A stretch of 54,044 nt of DNA from Eubacteriales bacterium (GTDB taxonomy: Bacteria; Bacillota; Clostridia; Oscillospirales; Butyricicoccaceae), in contig JAUNIY010000005.1 of assembly GCA_030523305.1 (NCBI GenBank), positions 1 to 54,044 of the forward strand. The letters run 5' to 3'. The position numbers and the translations under genes are program-made. This document shows, one piece after another, positions 32,694 to 43,279 of this stretch (within the stretch, counting starts at the first letter, position 1; each line of letters opens with the position of its first letter). A model generated the notes under the pieces. It searched no databases. It saw only the letters and a list, made by a program, of their open reading frames with translations, and was not told the origin of the DNA.

Positions 32694-33422
32694 ATGAAAA
32701 TCAAAGAGATCGAGGAGCGCACCGGCATTGCCCGGGCGAATATCCGGTTTTATGAAAGCAAGGGGCTGCTGCATCCGGAACGACAGGGCAATAACTACCG
32801 CGATTATTCGGAAGCGGATGTGGAAACGCTGCGGAAAATCATTCTGCTTCGGCGGATGGATATGCCCATTGAGGAGATGCAGGCTGTATTCCGCGGGGAG
32901 CTTGCGTTGCAGGATGCGGTACAGCGTACCGAATTGGGGCTACAGGAACAGCTGGAGCAACTGCAAGGCGCTCTGGAGCTGTGCGCCGTTATGCGGGAGC
33001 GGGGAAAAACCTTCCAAACGCTTTCGGTTGACACGTATGATATATTGATACGGAAGCGCGAGCAGGAAGGCAAAAAATTTCGCGATATTGTGGGGGATGT
33101 ACTGGAAGATTACCGGAAAAATGTCCTGGAAAAGAATTGGGGCGTCATGGATATCCAGGGTTCCCGTACCAAGGGCGCGCTTGTAGCGTTTGGTCTTTTT
33201 GTGGTACTGTATGCAGTGTCCAATATCCTCCTGAATGGCGTTTGGTATGGTTTGGCCAGCACGGCGTTCCTGCTCACGGCATTTGTCGCAGCATCTGCGG
33301 TTTTTCTGCTGGTCAGCTTTGCCGGAAGGGCATTCCCGCCGCTGCGCGACCCGATCCGGCTCGCAGCGGTGATATTTGCGCTGGCGGTTGTTGTACTGGT
33401 GTTGCTTGCAGTCTGGAAGTAA
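32694..33422 (+). CDS. MerR-family regulator with three C-terminal membrane helices
   Basis: A 242-residue regulator. Residues 1-70 form the MerR winged helix: KIKEIEERTGIARANIRFYE, then the RDYSEADVETLRKI wing and helix. A coiled-coil dimer helix follows (about 75-105). From residue 158 three hydrophobic segments follow (about 160-183, 186-211, 220-241), so the protein is tied to the membrane and may sense an envelope or lipid signal. A ribosome site AAAGGAGGAGGTGAG precedes ATG 32694. Its own promoter has the 19-base MerR spacing. Confidence 0.87.
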   Translation: MKIKEIEERTGIARANIRFYESKGLLHPERQGNNYRDYSEADVETLRKIILLRRMDMPIEEMQAVFRGELALQDAVQRTELGLQEQLEQLQGALELCAVMRERGKTFQTLSVDTYDILIRKREQEGKKFRDIVGDVLEDYRKNVLEKNWGVMDIQGSRTKGALVAFGLFVVLYAVSNILLNGVWYGLASTAFLLTAFVAASAVFLLVSFAGRAFPPLRDPIRLAAVIFALAVVVLVLLAVWK

Positions 33423-33466
33423 ACCGCATACGGATTGCTGCCAGGGTTTTGTGTGGCCGGTTGTCC

Positions 33467-33495
33467 TTGTCCCGGAGATAAATTTCTGGTATACT
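33467..33495 (+). promoter_or_regulatory. promoter of pyrE
   Basis: -35 TTGTCC at 33467-33472, a 17-base spacer and extended -10 TGG-TATACT (33490-33495). The leader is short, so no PyrR-type attenuator is visible. Confidence 0.75.
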
Positions 33496-33526
33496 GGACA
33501 TATAACATTCAGGAAGGATGATTTCC

Positions 33527-34189
33527 ATGCTGACACCGGTAAAGAAGGAATTTATTGAATTTATGATGGGCGCGGACGTCCTGCGCTTTGGTGATTTCGT
33601 GACCAAGAGCGGGCGCAATACGCCGTACTTTGTCAACACAGGCAACTATAAGACCGGCTTGCAGACCTCTAAGCTGGGCGAGTTCTATGCAGCGATGGTA
33701 AAGGAAACGCTCGGCGACCAGTTTGACGCCATGTTTGGCCCGGCATACAAGGGAATCCCGCTGGCAACGTCGGTTGCGGGCGCGCTGGCACGCGAGTATG
33801 GCATTGATAAGCCGTTTTTCTTCAACCGTAAGGAAGCGAAGGACCACGGTGAGGGTGGCAATCTGGTCGGCTACAAGCCGCAGGACGGGGACCGCATCAT
33901 TGTCATTGAGGACGTCATCACCGCCGGCACTGCTATCCGCGAGACGCTTCCGGTGCTGTATCAGGCAGCTGACGTCAAGGTGACCGACATGTTTATCTCG
34001 GTCAACCGCTGTGAGGTCGGCCAGAACGCAGGGAAGACGGCTGTGATGGAGGTCGGGGAGGAATTCGGCATCAACGTCCATGCGCTGATCGATGTGCGCG
34101 ACGTGCACGAATATCTGCAAAGCCAGGAGAAGTATGCGGATATCCTGCCGCTGATGGAATCCTACATGGAAAAGTATTGCGTGTTCTGA
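33527..34189 (+). CDS. pyrE: orotate phosphoribosyltransferase
   Basis: A 220-residue enzyme that makes orotidine 5'-phosphate from orotate and PRPP in pyrimidine synthesis. The PRPP motif IVIEDVITAGTAIRE is at about 125-139. The flexible loop with RKEAKDHGEGG near 104 carries catalytic Lys and Arg-type residues, and KSGRNTPYFVNTG is near the N-terminus. I chose ATG 33527 because AGGAAGG lies before it; ATG 33518 touches that site. It stands alone, away from other pyr genes in this window. Confidence 0.94.
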   Translation: MLTPVKKEFIEFMMGADVLRFGDFVTKSGRNTPYFVNTGNYKTGLQTSKLGEFYAAMVKETLGDQFDAMFGPAYKGIPLATSVAGALAREYGIDKPFFFNRKEAKDHGEGGNLVGYKPQDGDRIIVIEDVITAGTAIRETLPVLYQAADVKVTDMFISVNRCEVGQNAGKTAVMEVGEEFGINVHALIDVRDVHEYLQSQEKYADILPLMESYMEKYCVF

Positions 34190-34211
34190 CACAGCCTTGG
34201 ATGGCTGGAGG

Positions 34212-34246
34212 GCGCCGCGTCCCCGGAATGGGGGATGCGGCGCTTT
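34212..34246 (+). terminator. probable terminator of pyrE
   Basis: GCGCCGCGTCCCC pairs with GGGGGATGCGGCGC with one bulge, followed by TTTCTGTCGTT. The stem is very strong and the T-run short. Confidence 0.65.
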
Positions 34247-34427
34247 CTGTCGTTAACGGGATGCGGTGGCCGTATGTTGCGTGCGCCTGCACATAAAAGG
34301 AAACTTTTCGTTGGTTTTTTGGTTGAAAATATGTAATTGTGAGGTATTTTTTGTAAAATCTTGGTGGGAAAATCTGCAAAAATTGTGTATGAGCGCACGG
34401 CAACGTGTTAAAATATACAAAAGATGG

Positions 34428-34456
34428 TTGCAGTTTTCACAGTGAGTTGTTATAAT
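34428..34456 (+). promoter_or_regulatory. promoter of the ATP synthase operon
   Basis: -35 TTGCAG at 34428-34433, a 17-base spacer and consensus -10 TATAAT at 34451-34456. The preceding bases 34245-34427 are AT-rich and hold no gene. Confidence 0.8.
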
Positions 34457-34512
34457 GAAAGAAACCTGGAAGTGTGGAATTTTTGTGCGTTTCAGAAAGG
34501 GTAGAGGACACG

Positions 34513-34755
34513 ATGGACAAGCGCCAGATCCTGAAAGAATGCATAGAAAATCTTGCGCTGCTGACGCAGCTCGGGCTTTCCATTGCCGTGCCGCCGCTTG
34601 TGTGCTTGTATGCGGCGGGGTGGCTTCGCGACCGGCTGGAGCTTGGATTGTGGGTTATGGTGCTCGCCCTGCTGCTTGGGCTTGGCGGTTCCATAGCAAA
34701 CGTCTGGAAGTTCTGGAAAATGATTGAACAACGTGACAAGAGATCCGGCAGGTAG
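34513..34755 (+). CDS. atpZ: AtpZ-type ATP synthase accessory protein
   Basis: An 80-residue membrane protein with two hydrophobic helices and a basic end, of the AtpZ/ATPase gene 1 family, the usual first gene of Firmicute atp operons. AtpZ is thought to help c-ring assembly or ion supply. Features: LLTQLGLSIAVPPLV, the LGLWVMVLALLLGLGGS helix with typical GLGGSIANVWKF, and EQRDKR. AGGG and GAGG lie before ATG 34513. No longer start is supported by a ribosome site. Confidence 0.85.
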   Translation: MDKRQILKECIENLALLTQLGLSIAVPPLVCLYAAGWLRDRLELGLWVMVLALLLGLGGSIANVWKFWKMIEQRDKRSGR

Positions 34756-34786
34756 AGCGGGTGCGTTGCAGGTGAATTTTATTCGA

Positions 34787-35197
34787 TTGGTGGTGAGGAA
34801 TATCAAGATTGAACCGGCGGTTAAGTCGGAGAGCAAGCGGATAGCGATCGGCGTGTTGGCGATGAGCGTCATCATGGAGGTCGTTTTTATTGTGCTCGGT
34901 AAATTTGACTACACCGTTTTACTTGGCAACCTTCTCGGAGGCGGTTGGGCGATCGTGAACTTTTTCATGATGGCGCTGGCCGTTCAGAAGTCCGTCAAGA
35001 AGGAGCTACCGCAGGAGGCCAAGCTGGTACTGCAAAATTCGTATACCAAGAGGCTGCTCTGCTCGGTTGGCATACTGCTGATCGGCATCAAGGTGGAATA
35101 CTTTCATTGGGTCGCAGTGATTATTCCGCTGTTTTTTCCGAGAATCACCATTGCAATCATAAAATTGCCTATCTTTCAACGAAAGGAGGAAGAATGA
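34787..35197 (+). CDS. atpI: ATP synthase subunit I family protein
   Basis: A protein of about 136 residues with four hydrophobic segments, in the place of atpI/subunit I. It has the LLGGGWAIVNFFMMALAV segment, a family mark, and a short basic loop. The start is uncertain: TTG 34787, GTG 34790 or GTG 34793; AGGTGA at 34770-34775 favours 34787. A longer frame reaches back into atpZ. AtpI assists c-ring assembly. Three bases separate it from atpB. Confidence 0.72.
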   Translation: MVVRNIKIEPAVKSESKRIAIGVLAMSVIMEVVFIVLGKFDYTVLLGNLLGGGWAIVNFFMMALAVQKSVKKELPQEAKLVLQNSYTKRLLCSVGILLIGIKVEYFHWVAVIIPLFFPRITIAIIKLPIFQRKEEE

Positions 35198-35200
35198 TTC

Positions 35201-35935
35201 ATGGAAGTATCCATCACCGGCGCCAAAATATACTATACCATTCCCGGTATCAACTATCCTGTTACGCAGACGGTTGTCAACGCGTGGATCGCAATGGTCA
35301 TCATTGTGGCTGTGTGTATTTGGCTGACCCGTGGCCTGAAGGTCCATGCCACGACCAAGCGGCAGGTTGTCGCTGAGACGATTGTCAAAATGGCGCACAA
35401 TCTCGTGAAGGGCAGCATGGGCGCTGGATGGGAAGAGTTTGTCCCGTTTATTGCGGCGATTCTGAGTATGTCGGTTGTCAGCTCGTTTATGAGCCTGGTC
35501 GGTGCATATTCGCCAACCAATGACTTGAACACATTCTTGGCGTGGAGTATTGTGGTCTTTGTCCTCATCACGTACTTTAAGATCAAGACGAATGGCTTTG
35601 TAGGCTATTTAAAAAGTTTTACGCAGCCGATTGTCGTCATGACGCCGATGAACATCATCAGTGAAATTGCAACGCCGGTTTCCATGGCGCTGCGTCACTT
35701 TGCAAACATCGTATCCGGTTATGTAATCGGCCTGCTGCTGTATGCAGCGCTCGGCGCAATCAGTGAAATGGTATTTTTCTGGCTGCCCGGTTCCCTGAGC
35801 TCCATCCCGATCCTTCAGGTCGGTATTCCGGCGGTGCTCAACGTTTACTTTACCTGCTTTTCCGGCTGCGTCCAGCCGTACATTTTCTGCATGCTCACCA
35901 TGCAGTTTGTAGCAAGTGCTGCGGAGACGGATTAA
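35201..35935 (+). CDS. atpB: ATP synthase F0 subunit a
   Basis: A 244-residue membrane stator subunit that carries the ion half-channels next to the c ring. The essential Arg is in MALRHFANIVSGYV (the family ALRLFGNxxAG position) and the TPMNIISEIATP segment precedes it. The usual PF-I-PFI helix WEEFVPFIAAIL is also visible. The first helix region is short, as in Clostridia. Starts at ATG 35201. Confidence 0.95.
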   Translation: MEVSITGAKIYYTIPGINYPVTQTVVNAWIAMVIIVAVCIWLTRGLKVHATTKRQVVAETIVKMAHNLVKGSMGAGWEEFVPFIAAILSMSVVSSFMSLVGAYSPTNDLNTFLAWSIVVFVLITYFKIKTNGFVGYLKSFTQPIVVMTPMNIISEIATPVSMALRHFANIVSGYVIGLLLYAALGAISEMVFFWLPGSLSSIPILQVGIPAVLNVYFTCFSGCVQPYIFCMLTMQFVASAAETD

Positions 35936-35959
35936 GCGCATCATCGATTGGTTGTGTTT

Positions 35960-35992
35960 GCGGCGTGCGGCAAGAGGGAAACAGTACGCCGC
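35960..35992 (+). other. hairpin in the atpB-atpE gap
   Basis: GCGGCGT pairs with ACGCCGC in the 120-base gap before atpE. It may help raise c-subunit yield by mRNA stability or processing (inference). Confidence 0.4.
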
Positions 35993-36016
35993 ATGAAGGC
36001 AACAAGTATTGTTTAG

Positions 36017-36310
<294 letters not shown>

Positions 36311-36369
36311 GAAAAGCCGTTCTTCCCGCATGACGGGGAGCATTCTATGAAAGGAGAACGAATCCGGGT

Positions 36370-36870
36370 ATGACATTAGATTTAGTTTCCATTGTTCCGT
36401 GGGAAATTGTGACACAGCTGATTAACCTGCTGTTATTGTTCCTGCTGCTCAAACACTTTCTTTTCAAGCCCGTACAGAACGTTCTGAACGCACGCCAGGC
36501 AGAGATCGACAAGACCTATGCCGATGCGGAAGCTGCGCAGACCAGAGCAGAAGAGCTGCGCGATGAATACGAGAAGCGCATTGCCGATGCAAAGGCGGAG
36601 GCTGCCGACATTACCAAGGCGGCAAACCGCAAGGCGCAGGCGCACTACGACGAAGTTGTGGACGAGGCCAAGGCCGACGCCGCGCGCATGAGACAGAAGG
36701 CGGAAGCGCAGATCGAGCAGGAAAAGAAGAAGGCCATGAACGAACTCAAGGACGAAATTTCCGGCATCGCCGTGGATATCGCGTCCAAGGTTGTCGAGCG
36801 CGAAATTGATGAGAAGGATCATGAAGCGCTGATTTCGGAGTTTATTAAGGGTGTAGGTGAGGCTTCATGA
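36370..36870 (+). CDS. atpF: ATP synthase F0 subunit b
   Basis: A 166-residue stator protein: one N-terminal helix (about 10-32, with IVTQLINLLLLFLLLKHFLF) and a long charged helix with heptads that links to delta. AAAGGAG lies 12 bases upstream of ATG 36370. Overlaps atpH by ATGA. Confidence 0.93.
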   Translation: MTLDLVSIVPWEIVTQLINLLLLFLLLKHFLFKPVQNVLNARQAEIDKTYADAEAAQTRAEELRDEYEKRIADAKAEAADITKAANRKAQAHYDEVVDEAKADAARMRQKAEAQIEQEKKKAMNELKDEISGIAVDIASKVVEREIDEKDHEALISEFIKGVGEAS

Positions 36871-37406
36871 CGGAGATTGCAAAAGCATACGGCAAGACGC
36901 TGTACGATTTGGCAGTCGAATGTGAATGCACAGAGCAGATGCTCGATGAAATCACAACCCTTCGACAGGCTTTCGAGGAAAACCCGCAGTTTTTGACATT
37001 GATGAGCACGCCGAACCTGAAAAAGGAGGAACGGGTCGCCATCATCGACGATACCTTTGGCGGGAAAATCCACATTTACCTGCTCAATTTCCTAAAAGTG
37101 CTTGTGGAAAATGGCGCGTCGCATGAATTTATGGACGCTGCCAAGCAGTTCCGCAGGGAGTACAATTGGGAAAACGGGATTGAAACCGTGACGGTGGTAT
37201 CCGCCGTTGCGCTCGATGCCGCACAGGAGTCCGAACTGGTTGAAAAGCTGGCCAAGATGACCGGCAAAACCATCCATCTGGAAAAGAAGGTTGATCCGTC
37301 CGTCATGGGCGGACTTCGCCTGCAAATGGACGGGCTTCAAATGGACGGCACCGTAAAGAATAAACTGGATGCGATCCGCAGCCGCCTGTTGCATACGATT
37401 GCATAA
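36867..37406 (+). CDS. atpH: ATP synthase F1 subunit delta
   Basis: A 179-residue delta/OSCP subunit that joins the b stalk to the alpha-beta head. The N-terminal AKAYGKTLYDLA is typical, and the C-terminal GGLRLQMDG region has the conserved end. Start ATG 36867 overlaps the atpF stop. Confidence 0.93.
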   Translation: MTEIAKAYGKTLYDLAVECECTEQMLDEITTLRQAFEENPQFLTLMSTPNLKKEERVAIIDDTFGGKIHIYLLNFLKVLVENGASHEFMDAAKQFRREYNWENGIETVTVVSAVALDAAQESELVEKLAKMTGKTIHLEKKVDPSVMGGLRLQMDGLQMDGTVKNKLDAIRSRLLHTIA

Positions 37407-37411
37407 AGTAG

Positions 37412-38938
<1,527 letters not shown>

Positions 38939-38950
38939 GGAGGCTGAGAC

Positions 38951-39808
38951 ATGGGAGCCTCGATGAAAGAAATTAAGCTGCGCATCAAAAGTGTGCAGAG
39001 CACCCGGCAGATTACCAAGGCGATGGAGCTGGTGGCATCCTCTAAGATCCGCCGCGCCAGGGAACGCATTGAGCGCACAGAGCCGTATTTTAACGCATTG
39101 TACGACACGATGTCCCGGATTGCCTATGGAAAACGTGATTTTTCTTCCCCGTTTATTGAACCGCGGGAGCAAATCAAAAAGGTCTGCTACGTTATCATCG
39201 CCGGCGACAGAGGCCTTGCAGGCGGTTATAACAGCAATATAATGAAGCTGGTGGAAAGCCATATCAAAGAGCATGGGCATCCTGCCTGCGCGGTGCCGGT
39301 GGGCAAAAAAGCCGCCGAATATTGCCAGCGCACCGGCATGGAGATTCTGACCGATCAATACAAGCTCGTGGAAAGCGTTGCCATCGGCGATTGCATGGAG
39401 GCGTCGTATTTCCTGACAAACGAGTTCCGCAAGGGCGCATTTGACGCGCTGTATATTGTGTATACGAACTTCGTTTCCATGCTGACCCAGCGTCCATGCG
39501 CCATGCAGGTCCTGCCTGTTACCTATACCAAGGAGGCGGCCAAGGACGATCTGACCGATATGGTATTGTATGAGCCCAGCCCGGAAGCTGTGTTTGACGC
39601 AGTGGTTCCGGAATATGTTTCGGGTATTTTCTACGGGGCATTGTGCCAGTCGTATGCGTCTGAGCAGGCTGCGCGCCGCGCCGCAATGGATTCGGCAAGC
39701 AAGAATGCGGACGATATGATTGAAGACCTGAGCCTGAAGTATAACCGTGCGCGTCAGGGTGCGATTACGCAGGAAATTACCGAAATTGTAGCCGGCGCGG
39801 AGCATTGA
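38951..39808 (+). CDS. atpG: ATP synthase F1 subunit gamma
   Basis: A 285-residue rotor shaft. The N-terminal helix KEIKLRIKSVQSTRQITKAM and the C-terminal NADDMIEDLSLKYNRARQ helix, ending GAITQEITEIVAGA, are the family marks, and GDRGLAGGYN is in the central Rossmann domain. AAGGAGG precedes ATG 38951. Confidence 0.96.
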   Translation: MGASMKEIKLRIKSVQSTRQITKAMELVASSKIRRARERIERTEPYFNALYDTMSRIAYGKRDFSSPFIEPREQIKKVCYVIIAGDRGLAGGYNSNIMKLVESHIKEHGHPACAVPVGKKAAEYCQRTGMEILTDQYKLVESVAIGDCMEASYFLTNEFRKGAFDALYIVYTNFVSMLTQRPCAMQVLPVTYTKEAAKDDLTDMVLYEPSPEAVFDAVVPEYVSGIFYGALCQSYASEQAARRAAMDSASKNADDMIEDLSLKYNRARQGAITQEITEIVAGAEH

Positions 39809-39830
39809 TCCCCGGCAGCATGATTGATAA

Positions 39831-41246
<1,416 letters not shown>

Positions 41247-41249
41247 CGC

Positions 41250-41648
41250 ATGAGTGTATTCCATCTGAAGATCGTCACGGCTGACGGGGAATTCTTCGAC
41301 GGTGAGGCGGAGCGCGTGTTGGTGCGCACGATTGACGGTGACGTCTGCATTTTGGCAAAGCATATTCCGTATTTGACGGCGCTCGGCATGGGTGAATGCC
41401 GCGTCACTGGCAGCGATGGCGAAACGCGCCGCGCAGCCTGCATGGGCGGTATGCTGTCCGTGATGGACAATGATGTCAATCTGATCGCAACCACGTTTGA
41501 ATGGGCGGAGGATATTGACGTCAGCCGCGCAGAACGCGCACGCCAGCGTGCGGAGGCATTGCTGCAACGCCACTTGCATGAACGAGACTTGGAGCTGGCA
41601 CAGGCCAAGCTCAAGCGTGCGCTGACCAGAATCCAAGTAGGAAAATAA
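41250..41648 (+). CDS. atpC: ATP synthase F1 subunit epsilon
   Basis: A 132-residue subunit with an N-terminal beta sandwich (FHLKIVTADGEFF) and a C-terminal two-helix hairpin that can inhibit ATP hydrolysis. The C-terminal helix is complete and Arg-rich. Last gene of the operon, with a strong terminator after it. Confidence 0.94.
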   Translation: MSVFHLKIVTADGEFFDGEAERVLVRTIDGDVCILAKHIPYLTALGMGECRVTGSDGETRRAACMGGMLSVMDNDVNLIATTFEWAEDIDVSRAERARQRAEALLQRHLHERDLELAQAKLKRALTRIQVGK

Positions 41649-41662
41649 AACAACAATACAGC

Positions 41663-41699
41663 AAGCCGGCTGATGTGCATGCATATCAGCCGGCTTTTT
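41663..41699 (+). terminator. terminator of the ATP synthase operon
   Basis: AAGCCGGCTGAT pairs with ATCAGCCGGCTT, followed by TTTTT. Confidence 0.9.
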
Positions 41700-41760
41700 C
41701 ACATCGTATGGTGTTTTTTGCCCTATTTTTAGAAAAAAAGCGCGAATAAGCAGGAAAAAC

Positions 41761-41789
41761 GTGACACGCCTTGCCCACCGTGCTATAAT
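41761..41789 (+). promoter_or_regulatory. promoter of the YARHG-amidase group
   Basis: -35 GTGACA at 41761-41766, a 17-base spacer and extended -10 TGC-TATAAT (41784-41789). Confidence 0.75.
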
Positions 41790-41833
41790 AAGATGATTCG
41801 ATAAAAAGCGAAACGTACACAGGAGGGGCATAT

Positions 41834-42553
41834 ATGTATTGTAATCGATGTAACGCATACATACCAGACAATGCAGAATTCTGTCCGCAGTGTGGAGCGA
41901 GGCAAAATGCAGCGCGCTCGGGCGCGTCCGGCAGCAAGAACGGCATCATCATCGGTGCAATTGTCGCCGTAGCAGTTGTCTTGGTGGTAGGTATCATATG
42001 CTTTACCGTCATTTGGAAGGGCAACCAGGAGACGCAGCTAGCACAGCAAACGGTGCAAACAGAGCAAACCCAGCAGCCCGAAGACACAGCGGGGGATACC
42101 CAGCGCACAGACAGCGATGCCAGCAATACCGATGATGCGGATACCGATAACAGCGCGGGAGCATCGCAGGCACAGCAGCCGGAGGAGACAGAGAGAACAA
42201 CGAGTGTTACCAACAACTATTATTATTACGGCGCTGGCGCTGTACGGGACAATGATTATTACACGCAATCGGTCAGCTCCGGATATCTGTGGCCAACGGA
42301 TACGCAGTACATTTCCTCTTCTGACCTGCGTGGTTTGAGCGAGGATACCGTTGCGGCTATCCGCAATGAGATTTATGCGCGGCATGGCTATGCTTTCACA
42401 ACCGCGCACTGGCAGAATTATTTTGCAGCTAAGACATGGTATCATCGCGACAGCAGCTGCACGGAAAATACGATCAACCGGCGCCTTTCTGGCGTGGAGC
42501 GCACCAATATTGATACGATTGTAGCGTATGAGGAGAGTCAGGGATGGCGTTAA
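41834..42553 (+). CDS. zinc-ribbon, membrane-anchored YARHG-domain protein
   Basis: A 239-residue protein. An N-terminal zinc ribbon has CNRC and CPQC (Cys3, 6, 17, 20) and lies inside the cell. A membrane helix (about 37-62) follows, then an acidic Gln/Asp/Ser-rich linker. The C-terminal YARHG domain outside has the namesake NEIYARHGYAF near residue 182 followed by FAAKTWYH. AGGAGG precedes ATG 41834. YARHG domains are extracellular and of unknown role. Its last codons overlap the lipoprotein-like start at 42544. Confidence 0.88.
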   Translation: MYCNRCNAYIPDNAEFCPQCGARQNAARSGASGSKNGIIIGAIVAVAVVLVVGIICFTVIWKGNQETQLAQQTVQTEQTQQPEDTAGDTQRTDSDASNTDDADTDNSAGASQAQQPEETERTTSVTNNYYYYGAGAVRDNDYYTQSVSSGYLWPTDTQYISSSDLRGLSEDTVAAIRNEIYARHGYAFTTAHWQNYFAAKTWYHRDSSCTENTINRRLSGVERTNIDTIVAYEESQGWR

Positions 42554-42612
42554 AACGGCTGCTTGCGGGGTGCCTTGCGCTCGTCTGCATCCTGTGCGGC
42601 TGTGGAAAGGTC
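42544..42612 (+). pseudogene. orphan lipoprotein signal peptide in frame with neither neighbour
   Basis: ATG 42544, overlapping the stop of the YARHG gene, opens MALKRLLAG followed by a hydrophobic core and the lipobox LCGC. This is a good lipoprotein signal, but its frame goes on into non-protein-like sequence, while the amidase core lies one frame away. It is probably the real start of the amidase gene, broken by a frameshift between about 42590 and 42620. Confidence 0.55.
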
Positions 42613-42622
42613 GCTGTCCGGC

Positions 42623-43255
42623 ATGGTGATCTGCCTCGATCCGGGGCACGGCGTGACCAGTGCGAGCAAGCAGGAGGCGGTTTCCCCGCTTTCGTCGGAA
42701 ACCAAACCGGCGTATGTGAGCGGCGCATCCGGGAACAACCAAACAGAAGAGGAGCTCAATCTTGCCGTTGCGCAGCTGACGCGGACAGAATTGGAAACGC
42801 TTGGCGCACAGGTTATTTTGACGCGGGAAACCAACGAAGCGACGGTCAGCAATATAGAACGTGCGCAGATTGCCAATGCGGCACAGGCGGATTTATGCAT
42901 CCGCATCCATGCGGATGGTTCAGATGACCCTTCTGTATCCGGTATGTCGATGCAGGTGCCGGCGGGCAGCTTGTTGGGCACGCCGGAGATCGAAGCGCCC
43001 AGCGCGCAGGCTGCGGAATTGATTTTGCAGTCGGTGGCCGAGCAAACCGGCGCACGCAGCCGCGGGTTGGTACAGCGCAGCGACCTGACGGGGTTTAACT
43101 GGTCCGAAGTTCCATGCATCCTGCTGGAAATGGGCTTTTTGAGCAATGCGGAAGAGGATGCCAAACTGGCGGAACCAAGCTACCGCGAGAAAATTGCCGC
43201 TGGGATCGCAACAGGTGTCTGCCAGTGGGCAGAGCAGACGCGACAATCGCAATGA
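42623..43255 (+). CDS. N-acetylmuramoyl-L-alanine amidase (Amidase_3)
   Basis: The catalytic core of about 210 residues is complete. It cuts the bond between MurNAc and L-Ala in peptidoglycan. Zinc ligands are the His in LDPGHG, the Glu in NQTEEELNLA and the His in CIRIHADGS; the catalytic Glu is in CILLEMGFLSN. ATG 42623 (in GMVICLDPGHG) is the first ATG in this frame, with GGAAAGG 12 bases upstream, but an amidase without export would be useless in the cell. The signal peptide at 42544 lies in another frame, so the gene is either frameshifted here or the read has an error. Confidence 0.8.
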   Translation: MVICLDPGHGVTSASKQEAVSPLSSETKPAYVSGASGNNQTEEELNLAVAQLTRTELETLGAQVILTRETNEATVSNIERAQIANAAQADLCIRIHADGSDDPSVSGMSMQVPAGSLLGTPEIEAPSAQAAELILQSVAEQTGARSRGLVQRSDLTGFNWSEVPCILLEMGFLSNAEEDAKLAEPSYREKIAAGIATGVCQWAEQTRQSQ

Positions 43256-43279
43256 TAATATAAAGAAGGTTGGTATCAA

